Assembly: GCA_020850735.1 (NCBI GenBank)
Contig: JADZEE010000136.1
Span: 62,001 to 126,000 of the forward strand
DNA: 64,000 bases
Reading direction: 5' to 3'
DNA from: Gammaproteobacteria bacterium
GTDB lineage: Bacteria > Pseudomonadota > Gammaproteobacteria > JADZEE01
In this document: in pieces, positions 15,645-26,900 of the stretch
Layout: the number at the start of each line of letters is the position of its first letter
How positions within the stretch are numbered: position 1 is the first letter of the stretch
Made by a program: the position numbers and the translations under genes
Notes under the pieces: model-generated
Told to the model about the DNA's origin: nothing
Databases searched by the model: none
What the model saw: the letters and a program-made list of their open reading frames with translations, nothing else

Positions 15645-16796
15645 GTGAATACGATACCTGAAACATCACGGCGTGCCCTCGACCGCGACCACGGGCCGCG
15701 CCCGCGCTGGGCGTTTCGGTTGTTCTTTCCGGCAGCGGCCCTGTACGCCGCAGCCATCGTGCCCTTGTCGCTGCAGGCGATGACCGCGACACGCCCGTGG
15801 GTGCCCGCGCTCGCCAGTCCGATGGCGCACAGCCGCGAGATGCTGTTCGGCTTCGGTCTGGGCGTGGTGGCGGGCTACCTCCTCGGCGGCCTGCCGGCGG
15901 CGCGGCTGTGGCCACTGTTCGCGCTCTGGCTGCTCGCGCGCGCCACCTGGCTGCTCGCGCCCGGCAGCGCGGCTGCCGCGCTCGCCAGCGCCGCTTTCGC
16001 CGTGCTCGTCGGCGCGGCGACCGCACCGAAATTCCTGCGTGGTGCGAAAAAGTTGCGCAACCGCGCCGTTGCACCGCTGCTCATCGCTCTGTGCGGAGCG
16101 GCGGTGCTGATCGATGCCGGCAGCTCGGGTGGCTTCCCGGCGCCGAGCGACGTGGCGCTCACGGCGGTGCTGCTGTTCGCCCTGCTCATGCTGTTCATGG
16201 GCGGGCGGATCATCGCGCCGGCGGCGGCCGGGCAGCGCTACCGGCAGGGCGAGTACCTGGACGCGCGCGTGCAGCCGCGGCTCGAGGGTGCGCTGCTGGT
16301 CTGCATGGGCGTGGCCATAGTCCTGTCGCTGGCACCGCCGACGCGCATCGGTGCCGGCTGGGCGGCGATCGCCGCGGGCGCTCTAGCCGCGGGGCGCATG
16401 CTGCGCTGGGAGCTGTGGCGCTGCCGCGGCCGCGCCGACCTGTGGTGCCTCGGCGCCGGCTATGCCTGGATCGCCGTGGGGCTCGTCGTGCTCGGTGCCG
16501 CTCTGGCCGCCGGGATCCCCCCGCACGCGCATGTGCACGGCATCACCGTCGGCGCCATCGGTACGCTCACTTTCAACATGATGGCGCGCAGCAGCGCCGC
16601 GCGCGCCGGCCAGAACCTGGCCCGCAGCCCCGTCATCTATGTGGGGACAGCGCTGATCGGCGTCGCCGCCGGGGCCCGCCTGGCAGTGCTGGCGGTGCCC
16701 GTTCCGGCCCTGCCGCTGCTGTGGCTCGCGGCAATCGCCTGGTCGCTTGCCTTCGTGCTGCTGGCGCTGCGCCTGCTCAGCCAGCCGCCGCCATGA
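15645..16796 (+). CDS. nnrS: NnrS-family haem/copper membrane protein
   Basis: A 383-residue protein with about twelve membrane segments. NnrS signatures are present: the first conserved histidine region (MAHSREMLFGFGLGVVAGYLL) and the later HVHGITVGAIGTLTFNMMARSS. NnrS proteins are induced with denitrification genes and protect against nitric oxide. The start is GTG at 15645 with only a weak ribosome site; no better start was found before the first membrane segment. It is divergent from the CRP/FNR regulator gene with a 104-base gap. Confidence 0.9.
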   Translation: MNTIPETSRRALDRDHGPRPRWAFRLFFPAAALYAAAIVPLSLQAMTATRPWVPALASPMAHSREMLFGFGLGVVAGYLLGGLPAARLWPLFALWLLARATWLLAPGSAAAALASAAFAVLVGAATAPKFLRGAKKLRNRAVAPLLIALCGAAVLIDAGSSGGFPAPSDVALTAVLLFALLMLFMGGRIIAPAAAGQRYRQGEYLDARVQPRLEGALLVCMGVAIVLSLAPPTRIGAGWAAIAAGALAAGRMLRWELWRCRGRADLWCLGAGYAWIAVGLVVLGAALAAGIPPHAHVHGITVGAIGTLTFNMMARSSAARAGQNLARSPVIYVGTALIGVAAGARLAVLAVPVPALPLLWLAAIAWSLAFVLLALRLLSQPPP

Positions 16797-16805
16797 GATC
16801 GTCCT

Positions 16806-17594
16806 TCAGTCGCCGCGAAACTGCGGCCTGCGCCTGGCCGTGAAGGCGCTGATGCCTTCGACACCGTCGTGCGAACGGGCCATGGCCGCCATGCTGCGCG
16901 TTTCGAGCTCGAGCTGGGTCTCCATGCCGTTGCCGAAGGTCTGCGCGAGCAGGCGCTTGACCTCGCCGTAGGCGCGTGTCGCTCCGCCGGCAAAGCTCTC
17001 GGCAAGCGTTCGCGCGCGGCTCATGAGCTCGTCGTCGGCGACCACCTCGGTGACCAGTCCCCAGGCGAGCGCCTCCTCGGCGCTCAGGCGACGGTTGGTG
17101 AAAAACAGCTCCTGGGTACGGCGCAGGCCGATCAGTCGCGGCAGCAGGTGGGTCGAGCCGCCATCGGCGGACATGCCGATGGCGGTGTAACCCGGCGTGA
17201 ACCGGGCCGATTGGGCGGCCAGTACGATGTCGCCACACACCCCGAGGCCGAGCGCACCGCCGGCGCAGGCGCCGTTCACCGCGCACACCAGCGGGGCGTC
17301 CATGTGCGTGAGCCGCGACACGGCCGTGTGCAAATTCGCAGTAATGTCGCGGATCACGCGTGCGAGATCGTCACCGGCGATCGCGAAAGCACCGATGTCG
17401 CCGCCGCCGGAGAACAACTTGCCGGCGCCGGTGAGGATGACCGCGCGGATCCCGGGGTCGTCGTCGCAACGCGTGGCGGCGTCGTAGAGATCCTTGGACA
17501 TCTGTACGTTGAGCGTGTTGGCGGCCTCGGGGCGATGGAGCGTGATGGTCGCCACGCCGTCACTCAGGTCGAACAGCAGTGTCTCGTAACTCAT
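16806..17594 (-). CDS. Enoyl-CoA hydratase/isomerase family protein, isomerase-like active site
   Basis: A 262-residue crotonase-fold protein. The oxyanion-hole segments are present (GKLFSGGGDIGAF and NGACAGGALGLG). Neither glutamate of true hydratases is conserved: the first catalytic Glu is Gly by hand alignment, while the SADGGSTHLLPRLIG segment keeps the Asp used by PaaG-type isomerases. A double-bond or ring-epoxide isomerase role is therefore more likely than hydration. It is convergent with nnrS and has no obvious operon partner. The substrate is unknown. Confidence 0.9.
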   Translation of the reverse strand: MSYETLLFDLSDGVATITLHRPEAANTLNVQMSKDLYDAATRCDDDPGIRAVILTGAGKLFSGGGDIGAFAIAGDDLARVIRDITANLHTAVSRLTHMDAPLVCAVNGACAGGALGLGVCGDIVLAAQSARFTPGYTAIGMSADGGSTHLLPRLIGLRRTQELFFTNRRLSAEEALAWGLVTEVVADDELMSRARTLAESFAGGATRAYGEVKRLLAQTFGNGMETQLELETRSMAAMARSHDGVEGISAFTARRRPQFRGD

Positions 17595-17716
17595 TGAGAC
17601 TCCTCTCCTTCGGGTGATTGCCGGACCGGCTGAGCGCGCAAGGATAGCCCAAGCGTCCAGCGCCGTCGCGAGCGCCTGCTACAATCCTCATCGACTGCAA
17701 TCAGGAGGACCGGCGG

Positions 17717-18178
17717 ATGATCGCTGCAATCGTCCTGGCCCTGCACGTGCTCGCCGCCGTGGTCTGGGTCGGCGGCATGGTGTTCGCGTACGTGATGCTG
17801 CGGCCGGTCGCGGCGACGCTGCTCGAGCCGCCGTTGCGGCTGCAGTTGTGGAGCGCCGTTTTCGAGCGCTTCTTCCCCTGGGTCTGGGCCGCGGTCGTGG
17901 CGTTGCTCGGCACCGGTCTGTGGATGATCTTCGCGCTGTTCGGCGGCTTTGCCGAAGCGCGCTGGCACGTGCATCTCATGCTGGCGCTCGGCGTGCTGAT
18001 GATGCTGCTGTTCATACACCTGTTCTTCGCGCCGTACCGGCGTCTGCGCATGGCCGTGGCGGCCGGTGACTGGCCCGCGGGCGGCAAGGCCCTCGGCCGG
18101 ATCCGCCGGATCGTGGCCGTGAACACCGTGCTCGGTGTGATCGTGGTCGCCGTCGCCGCCGCCGGGCGCTACCTGTAG
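17717..18178 (+). CDS. CopD-like integral membrane protein
   Basis: A 153-residue protein with four membrane segments. Conserved features of the CopD-like group are the N-terminal ALHVLAAVVWVGGMVFAYVML and the WHVHLMLALGVLMMLLFIHLFF segment, both with intramembrane histidines. Relatives are linked to copper or haem handling, but small stand-alone members have no proven role. A strong AGGAGG site precedes the ATG. Confidence 0.85.
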   Translation: MIAAIVLALHVLAAVVWVGGMVFAYVMLRPVAATLLEPPLRLQLWSAVFERFFPWVWAAVVALLGTGLWMIFALFGGFAEARWHVHLMLALGVLMMLLFIHLFFAPYRRLRMAVAAGDWPAGGKALGRIRRIVAVNTVLGVIVVAVAAAGRYL

Positions 18179-18189
18179 ATCGGCGCGTC

Positions 18190-18212
18190 CCGCCAGCGCT
18201 TCCGGCTGGCGG
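18190..18212. terminator. Hairpin downstream of the CopD-like gene
   Basis: Perfect 8-bp stem CCGCCAGC/GCTGGCGG with a 7-base loop, starting 11 bases after the stop codon. No T-run follows immediately, so factor-independent termination is uncertain. Confidence 0.45.
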
Positions 18213-18270
18213 ACCAATCGGGGTACCATCGCTTTTCCCCCGTTCGTCAAGGCTTCCGAGGAGATGCCGC

Positions 18271-18753
18271 ATGCGCGTTGCTGCCAACACCGTCGTCTAC
18301 TTCCACTACACCCTGCGCAACGGCGCCGGCGCGGTGCTAGACCAGTCGGGCGACGCGCCCTTCGGTTATCTGCACGGCCACGGCAACATCGTCAGCGGTC
18401 TCGAGAGCGCGCTCGAGGGTCGCGAGGCCGGTGAAGCGCTGGACGTGCAGGTGGAACCGGGGCAGGGCTATGGCGAACGCGACGAGGCACTGGTGCAGGC
18501 CGTGCCGCGCAGCGCGTTCGAAGGCGTCGATGTCGAAATCGAGGCGGGCATGCGCTTTCGCGCCCATTCCGACGCCGGACCGCGCATCGTCACCATCACC
18601 GAGGTCGCCGACGAAGTCATCACCGTCGACGGCAATCACCCGCTCGCCGGCGAGGTGCTGCATTTCGCGGTCCAGCTCACCGAAATCCGCGACGCCACCG
18701 CAACCGAGCTCGAACACGGTCACGTCCACGACGGCGACGGGCACCATCACTGA
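18271..18753 (+). CDS. slyD: SlyD-type FKBP peptidyl-prolyl isomerase
   Basis: A 160-residue FKBP-type prolyl isomerase and chaperone. The FKBP domain is split by the insert-in-flap domain as in SlyD: VVYFHYTLRNGAGAVLDQS opens the fold, GLESALEGREAGE is the conserved active-site segment, and the chaperone flap spans roughly 70-120. The His-rich tail (HGHVHDGDGHHH) is the nickel-binding feature of SlyD. GAGGAG precedes the ATG. Confidence 0.95.
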   Translation: MRVAANTVVYFHYTLRNGAGAVLDQSGDAPFGYLHGHGNIVSGLESALEGREAGEALDVQVEPGQGYGERDEALVQAVPRSAFEGVDVEIEAGMRFRAHSDAGPRIVTITEVADEVITVDGNHPLAGEVLHFAVQLTEIRDATATELEHGHVHDGDGHHH

Positions 18754-18785
18754 GCACGGCGCCGGTGCCGGCGCGATGCCGCGCG

Positions 18786-19406
18786 TCAGGGCCGGGTGGT
18801 GGCGGCCGCGCGCAGATCCGCGGTCAGCTCGACGAGTACCTGGGTGAGCGCCGCATTGATGGCCGCCACGCCGGCGGCGGGTCCGCTGGCCGCGGCCGGT
18901 GCGCTGGCCGCGTAGGTGCGCGTGAATACCACCGCGCCGGTGCCGACGGCGACGAGCGTCGCGCGCAGACGGATGCGACCTTCGCCCGTACCGTCCCGGT
19001 ACGCGTGGCGCAATTCGATCAGCTCCGGATCCAGACGCAGGTCCGCCCGTGCCGGCGTCGACGGCCGCAGCACGGCGCTGAACGTGCCGCTGGATTCCAG
19101 CGCCCGCAGCAGCGCCGACCAAAGCATACCCCCGGGCGCACCGACCCACTCGCTGTAGCCGTAGCGTTCGAGCACGGCCGCGTCGCGGCTGTAAACGATG
19201 CCGGTGCCGTCGTAGCCGGTCGCCACCAGCGGTGCCGCAACCACGACGACGGGTCCCTCCCGCGGCGCAGGCGCACTGACACCGGTGTCGGCGTCCAGCA
19301 TGAAGGTGCGTACCGCCGTGGCATCGACGCCGCCGCGCAAACCCGCGCAACCGGCGATCGCGAGGCTGAGCGCGAGGACGCCCGGGATCCATGTGCCGGG
19401 ACTCAC
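18786..19406 (-). CDS. ABC-transport auxiliary lipoprotein (MlaB/PqiC-like, outer membrane side)
   Basis: A 206-residue lipoprotein: the signal peptide ends in LAIAGC (lipobox) and the mature part matches the ABC-type transport auxiliary component (FMLDAD at the start, ERYGYSEWVGAPGGMLWSALLRALE in the middle). It is the last gene of a four-gene operon and its ATG overlaps the MCE gene stop by 4 bases. In PqiC/MlaA-type systems such lipoproteins contact the outer membrane and receive or donate lipid through the MCE ring. Confidence 0.87.
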   Translation of the reverse strand: MSPGTWIPGVLALSLAIAGCAGLRGGVDATAVRTFMLDADTGVSAPAPREGPVVVVAAPLVATGYDGTGIVYSRDAAVLERYGYSEWVGAPGGMLWSALLRALESSGTFSAVLRPSTPARADLRLDPELIELRHAYRDGTGEGRIRLRATLVAVGTGAVVFTRTYAASAPAAASGPAAGVAAINAALTQVLVELTADLRAAATTRP

Positions 19407-20350
19407 GGCTGTTCTCCAGGGCCAGGGCGCCGATCGCGGCCGAACAGCAGCGCTTCGGGGTTGCGCTCGATGCCCTCGCTCAACCGCCGCAGGCTGGCGC
19501 TCGCCTGGCGCAATTCGGCCAGCATCGGTGCCAGATCCCCGAGCGTAGCGCTCGACGTGTGTTCCATTTCGCGTTGCGTGCTCTGTGCAAGCTGTGCCAG
19601 TGAGTTCGCGGCGGCGTCGACAGCCCTGACCGCGGCGGCGACTGAATCCAGCGTGGTGCGCACCTGCGCGACGACCGCAGGCATCTGTTCGCTGGCCCGT
19701 GCCGCATTGTGCAGGATGATCTCCATCCGGCTCGAATAGGCGGAGAAATCACTGACACGCGTCGCCAGCGCTGTCGTGATCTGCTCCACGTTCACCAGCG
19801 TATTGGCGATCGACTGCTCCTTGTCCTTGCTGAGCAGGCCATCGACCCGTTCGACGAGGCTCGACAGATCCCCGGCCACGCCGGTCAACTCTTCCAGCAG
19901 CCGGGATATAGCCGTATCGAAGCGCAGGAACAGGGACGGTCCCGTACGGATCTCGGCGTATCGTTCGCCGTCGCGCGAGGTGAGCGCGGGCGATTCCCGA
20001 TTGCCACCGGTCAGCTCGACATAGGACAGCCCGGTGATCCCCTGGCTGGCGATGAGCGCGACCGTATCTTCCTTGATCGGCGTACCCGTTTCGATGTCGA
20101 GCAGCAAGCGAACGCGTTCGGGATTGTCGCGATCGAGCGCTATGGCGCGCACCTGCCCGACACCGACACCGCGGTACTTGACCGTTGCGCCAGTGTTCAG
20201 CCCGGAAACCGATTCACGGAAGTAGGCGACATAGGCCGTGTAATCCTTGCGCTCTCCGGCGCCGGCCAGCCACAGCGTTGCCGCGAGCGTCGCCGCCCCG
20301 AGTAGCAGCACGAATGCCCCGACCAGTGGATAACTGACCCGCGGGTTCAT
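19403..20350 (-). CDS. MCE-domain substrate-binding protein (MlaD family)
   Basis: A 315-residue protein with one N-terminal transmembrane helix, the MCE domain (about residues 38-115, VSGLNTGATVKYRGVGVGQV and QGITGLSYVELTGG), then a long predicted coiled-coil/helical tail. MCE proteins form hexameric rings that tunnel lipids through the periplasm. The long tail places it with the needle-forming group rather than the short E. coli MlaD (about 180 residues). It overlaps by 4 bases with both neighbours. Confidence 0.93.
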   Translation of the reverse strand: MNPRVSYPLVGAFVLLLGAATLAATLWLAGAGERKDYTAYVAYFRESVSGLNTGATVKYRGVGVGQVRAIALDRDNPERVRLLLDIETGTPIKEDTVALIASQGITGLSYVELTGGNRESPALTSRDGERYAEIRTGPSLFLRFDTAISRLLEELTGVAGDLSSLVERVDGLLSKDKEQSIANTLVNVEQITTALATRVSDFSAYSSRMEIILHNAARASEQMPAVVAQVRTTLDSVAAAVRAVDAAANSLAQLAQSTQREMEHTSSATLGDLAPMLAELRQASASLRRLSEGIERNPEALLFGRDRRPGPGEQP

Positions 20351-21129
20351 GCCGCTGTCCGCGCCGCCCGACCGCGCGGCCCGCCGAAGTAGGCGGCAAT
20401 CTGCGCGTGCGCATGATCGGCCAGCTCGGCGACCGGGGCGACCGCGACGACGCGCCGTTCTGCCAGGTAGGCCACCCGGTCGGTCGCATGCCAGAGGGTG
20501 TCGAGATCGTGGGTGACGATGACGACCGTCAGGCCGAGGGTCTCCTTGAGCTGCACGATCAACTCGTCGAAGGCATTCGCGCTCACGGGATCGAGGCCGG
20601 CAGTGGGCTCGTCGAGAAACACGATTTCCGGATCGAGCGCGAGCGCGCGGGCTACCGCCGCGCGCTTGAGCATGCCGCCGCTGAGCTCGCGTGGATAGCG
20701 GCCGGCAGCCTCCGCCTCCAGCCCCACCAGTCCGAGCTTGAGCAAGGCCAGTTCGCGAACGACGGGCGTCGGCAACAGCGTATGTTCCGTCAGCGGCACG
20801 GTCACGTTCTCCAGCACGGTCAGGGAGCTGAACAGGGCGCCCTGCTGGAACATCACCCCGAGGCGGGTTCGCAGCCGCTGCTCCTCGTCTTCGCCGAGAT
20901 CCAAAGCGTCCGCGCCGAATAATCGCACCTGTCCGTCGTTCGGGCGCGACAGCAGTATCATCGTGCGCAGCAGCGTGGTCTTGCCCGAACCGCTTCCACC
21001 CACGACCGCCAGGGTCTCGCCGGCGCGGATCTCGAGGTCGAGATGTTCATGAATGATGTGATCGCCGAAGCGGTTGGTGATCTGTCGCAGCTCAACCACC
21101 GGTGCGGCAGGGATCGTTGGTCTGCTCAT
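20347..21129 (-). CDS. ABC transporter ATP-binding protein (MlaF-like)
   Basis: A 260-residue ATPase with Walker A GGSGSGKTTLL, Q-loop MFQQGALFSSLTVLENV, signature LSGGMLKRAAVARAL, Walker B EIVFLDEPTAGLD and H-loop IVTHD. The QQGALFSSLTV segment is typical of MlaF/Mkl ATPases for MCE lipid transporters. The start at 21129 overlaps the permease stop by 4 bases; the much longer open frame upstream is read-through in the permease gene region. Confidence 0.95.
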   Translation of the reverse strand: MSRPTIPAAPVVELRQITNRFGDHIIHEHLDLEIRAGETLAVVGGSGSGKTTLLRTMILLSRPNDGQVRLFGADALDLGEDEEQRLRTRLGVMFQQGALFSSLTVLENVTVPLTEHTLLPTPVVRELALLKLGLVGLEAEAAGRYPRELSGGMLKRAAVARALALDPEIVFLDEPTAGLDPVSANAFDELIVQLKETLGLTVVIVTHDLDTLWHATDRVAYLAERRVVAVAPVAELADHAHAQIAAYFGGPRGRAARTAA

Positions 21130-22247
21130 ATTCCAAACCAGCTGAACAGCACTGAGAACACGGCGTCGGCGACGATGACCAGAAAAATCGACTGCACGAC
21201 GCTCAGGGTAGTGTGCCGGCCCACGGCTTGCGCGCCACCGCGGACCGCAAAACCCTGGAAACACCCTACCACGGCGATGAGCAGCGCGAATACGGGGGCT
21301 TTGCCGATGCCGATCCAGAACGACGTCAGCGATACCGCCTCCGGAATACGACGCGCGAACTCCGCCGCGTCGACGTCGAGCAGCACGGCGGCCATGGTCA
21401 TGCCGCCGGCCACGCCGGCGACGTCGGCGAGCATGGTCAGCAGCGGCAGCGCGACCAGCAGCGCGAATACGCGTGGCAGCACCAGCAGATCCATGGGTGC
21501 GAGTCCAATCGTGCGCAGCGCGTCGATTTCCTCGGTGACCTTCATGGTGCCGATTTCGGCCGCGAAGGCCGAGCCGGTCCGGCCGGCGACGATGACCGCG
21601 GTCATCATCGGGGCGATCTCGCGCAGCATCGTCAGGCAGACCAGCTCGACGATGAAAATCCCGGCGCCGTAGTCGCGCAGCTGCACCCCGCCCTGGTAGG
21701 CGATGACGATGCCGAGCAGGAACGAAAGCAGCGCCACGATGGGGATCGCACCGACGCCCGCGCGCTCGATGATGGCGGCCGCCTCGCGTGGCCGCAGCCG
21801 CGACGGACGGCGCACGGCGGCGAGCACGCCGAGCACGGTTTCGCCCAGAAACCCGAGCAGTTCGACGGCCGTACGCGCGCGCACGGCGGCCTCGCGGCCC
21901 ACGGTGCCCAGGACACCGGCGGGCGCGGCGGCGGCGGGCGGTTCGAGGCGTCGTTGGCGCACCAGCGCGAGCAGTGCAGCGTAGTGCTCGCGCAGTCCCG
22001 TCACATGCACCTGACAACCGTCGCCCTCGAGCTGGTCCACGATGCGGGCCAGCAGCCATGCTCCCGCGGTGTCCAGGGCGGCGATGTCGTCGCAGCGCAC
22101 GGCCGTTTCGCCGGTTTGCGTGCGCTCTAGCCGCTTTGCGGCCGTGACGATACCGTCGAGGTGCCGGGTCGTCCACGCGCCGCGCAGGCGCAAGCCGTCA
22201 GCGCCGCGCTCGATCGACCCTGCCGGGACACGCTCCTGCTCGCGCAC
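21126..22247 (-). CDS. MlaE-family permease with N-terminal STAS domain
   Basis: 373 residues. Residues 1 to about 100 resemble a STAS domain (MlaB-like; WTTRHLDGIV, DIAALDTAGAWLLARIV), followed by the MlaE permease with its hallmark GTMKVTEEIDALRTIGLAPM. In E. coli the STAS protein MlaB is separate and binds the ATPase MlaF; here it is fused to the permease. GTG at 22247 is the start that retains the STAS fold; no strong ribosome site is seen. First gene of the lipid-transport operon. Confidence 0.92.
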   Translation of the reverse strand: MREQERVPAGSIERGADGLRLRGAWTTRHLDGIVTAAKRLERTQTGETAVRCDDIAALDTAGAWLLARIVDQLEGDGCQVHVTGLREHYAALLALVRQRRLEPPAAAAPAGVLGTVGREAAVRARTAVELLGFLGETVLGVLAAVRRPSRLRPREAAAIIERAGVGAIPIVALLSFLLGIVIAYQGGVQLRDYGAGIFIVELVCLTMLREIAPMMTAVIVAGRTGSAFAAEIGTMKVTEEIDALRTIGLAPMDLLVLPRVFALLVALPLLTMLADVAGVAGGMTMAAVLLDVDAAEFARRIPEAVSLTSFWIGIGKAPVFALLIAVVGCFQGFAVRGGAQAVGRHTTLSVVQSIFLVIVADAVFSVLFSWFGI

Positions 22248-22364
22248 GCGACCCGGATCTCAGCGCACGCGAGCCGATCGTCCGGCGTCGCGACCGCGCG
22301 CCGGAACCGGTCCGGTGCCATTGCGCGAAGCCCGCAGCGAATGTGCCGACCGGTCCACGCCCGC

Positions 22365-23795
<1,431 letters not shown>

Positions 23796-23849
23796 GCCTG
23801 CTCCGCCCATTGCCGGCCGGCGACTACCGGCCAGGCCACGAAAAATTGC

Positions 23850-23867
23850 ATGCTGTCGTGATAGCAT
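23850..23867. promoter_or_regulatory. Inverted repeat in divergent intergenic region
   Basis: ATGCT-N8-AGCAT lies between the decarboxylase and the TPR gene in an otherwise short, AT-rich gap and could bind a regulator for either direction. Confidence 0.3.
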
Positions 23868-23905
23868 AACGTCAGCGCGACGCAAGTCGTGACCAGGAGC
23901 GGACC

Positions 23906-26900
23906 ATGCGCTTCCGGCGGCACCACATCGCGGTTCTGGTTCTAATCGTCCTCCTGCCGATCAGCTCGATTTTCCTGTATCGAGCATACATCGATAACCG
24001 GCATTTGCACCTCCCGGTCGTCGCGCCGCAAGCGCCTCGTGCCGCGGCGACGGGTATTCGCTGGTCCCGCGAGGCAGAGCCTGGCGGGGCGCGCGGCAAG
24101 AAAGTACCGGAGTCGGGATGGGCGTCGAGCCGTGTCGCGCTGTATCGCGGTGTCGTCGAGGCCTCACCGCCGGGCACGTACGACGTGCTCGTCGTGCCGT
24201 GCCAGCCGTATCCCGAAGACCCGGTGAGAGTCGCGAAATGGCTGAAGACCAGCCCAGACGCGCGCCGGGCGCTCATTCCAACCGGTGTGGACGGGGTCGG
24301 GCGCGCCGTGATGACGCTGGCACTGACAGAACGCGCCCGGCGGGATCTCGGGCTGCGAATACCGGATCCGCTGCTCGTCGGCCGTGCGCTGAACGGTTAT
24401 TCGCGCGAGCCCGGCGATTCCGAGATCATGCGGCTCGCGCAAGCGCTGCGCGTCGCCACGGTGATGCGCTGCTACACCGGCCGCGAGCCGCCCGACACCA
24501 TCGCCGTGACGGCCGTGTGGACCGCCACTGCCGGGACCAACGGCAACTCACCGTTCCGCGAGCAGTCCTGGCAGGGCCTGAAAATCGGTGATGAGCGGCC
24601 ACCCGAGGCAGCATTCATGGACATCGTCGACGCCGTCGTCGCCGGTTTCGGGCGCGGCAACGTTGCCACTGCCGATGAAGCCGCGGATGTCCCGGCAGTT
24701 GCGCTGCCGCCGCTGCCGGAGACACTGGACGTCGCGCCCGATGCGGTCGCTGACGATCCGCTCACGGCCGTGTACGTGCTCCAGCTCTACGGTCTGCTCG
24801 CGCCCGAACAGCCCGGGGATCTTCGCGATCGCATGTTCGAACGATCGCTCGTGCTCACCGACCTGCGCCTGGCCAGGAGTCCGCACTACCGGCTGTTGCG
24901 GGCGCGCGCGTTGTTCCATCTCCATCGGCGGCCTGCCGCCATCGCAGTCCTCGGTGCTGGTACCACGGCGCCCGAGCGGGCACTGCGCGCGCTCATGGAC
25001 GGCGATGGTGACCAGCTGGCAGGGCTGTCGGGCGAGATCGGCAATCCCTGGGAGCGGGTGTTGGCGCGTATCGAGCACCTGCGTCTGCTCGACACGGTCG
25101 GTGCTGAAGGTCGTGAGTCCGTGCGTGCGGCGTTGGTGAAAGATCATGCGGGTTGGGCCGCGGTGCTGTGGCATGCGCTCATCGAAGCGGATCCCTGGGG
25201 CCAGGTCTCGACACTGGCGCTCAAGAGCGAGCTCGATCGGGTGTTCCCGCTGCCCGGATATTCCGTGGAAGATCGACTGACGGCGGCCGGTGGCAACGTC
25301 TACGCGCTGGGTTCGGAGACGGATCTGGCAGCCCTGGCGACGAGTCACGTGAACCGCCAGATCCAGAGCACCGCCGGGGAAATGTGCTGCGAAGCCCGTC
25401 CTCTGATGCCGCGCCGAAGCGATTATCTGGAGCTGATCGATGCCCGCGTGCTGAACAATCTCATCAAGATCGCCGACCACCAGCTGAAGACCCAGGGTCG
25501 CCCGGATGCGGCCCTCGCCATGCTTTCCCGTCTTGCCGGCACATATGGGGGGCAGCCGGATCTCACCGCGATCGAAGCCGCCGCGTGGTGGCATGGGGCT
25601 AAGCGGGAGTCGGGCGCGACGCGCCAGAACATGCTGCGCCAGGCGTTCGAGACGGCCGCCAGCGCCTTGCATTGGTCGGGCGGGCAGACGCCGGGCGGCC
25701 AACTCGCGGTCGATGTGCTCGAAGGCGCCACGCAGGATGCGCGAAATGATGGAGTCCGGATCGACGACGAGGTCGAAATCGCGGTCCTTGCCGCTGCTTA
25801 CAGTTATGATTTCCCGCGACGTCCGTACTGGTCGAAGGAGCAGGCTTGGACGCCGTCGGGGGTGGAATTCCCGCGCACGCAGATCTGGGATTATGAGTAC
25901 GCGTCCAGCAGGCCGCTGTTCGTCGCCGCACGCAACCTCCTGGTTTCCGGTGTCGGCGTCGAGGCGGCCGACGCACTGATAGCGCGCAACGCCCATCGCT
26001 TCAAGTCCGATACGGAGCGCCTGAGCCTGCACGCCTGGTTCCTGACCCAGTCGAAGCGGCCCGAACTGACGCGGGCGCTGTATCGCCGGGCGGTGGACGA
26101 TGGCGCAGCCGACTGGTACGCCTACCTGGAAACCGGCAAGGAACTCGCCGATGCAGGCAATTACGAGGATGCCGCAGCCGTATTCCTCAAGTATCCCGGG
26201 TTCGGCCCCGACAGCGGTGCGAATCGCGTGCTGGTGTCCAACGAAGCGTTCGACGCGGGGTCCTACCTGTTCTGGCGCGGAGCCGCGGCGCAGGCGCGCC
26301 AGTTATTCGCGATTGCCGCGAAGCTGCAGACCGGCTCTGCGGCGAGCCTGGCGAGCGCCCAGCGTCTCGCACTGCTGGAGCACGACTGGGCGGCGGCTTT
26401 GGATCTCGCGCAGCGGCGCGCGCGACGTTACGACGATTACTACGCCTACCGCGATCATCTGGGCCTGCTGTTCGCACTCGGGCGCAGCGCGGAAGCCTGG
26501 GCGCAGTTCGATACGCTGGCGCCGCGCATTGCGAGCCCGGAGATCTGGCTCGGCGCGCTCACCGGCGTGCAGGCCGATGGGCTCGACGCCAAGTCAATTC
26601 AGGACTGGATCCTGGCGCGGCGCAGTGCCGTCGGATCGGGCGGCGGGACGCGCAGACTGATGACGTTCGCGCTGCTGGCGCTGACGGTCGATCGCGACGG
26701 GGAGGGTCTCGCGGAGATCGTGACGGCGCTCGAGGCGCCGGAGCTGGGCGACTTGGCGAGCCTGGCAATGTCTTATGCGGCCGTGGTCCGCAAGGATTTC
26801 GCCAGCGCGTACGACCGGCTCGGCGCGGCGTATCAGAAATACGGGAACACGCCTTACGTTCGCGCGGAACTGCTGCCCTACTACGTGCGCGCTGCGATGG

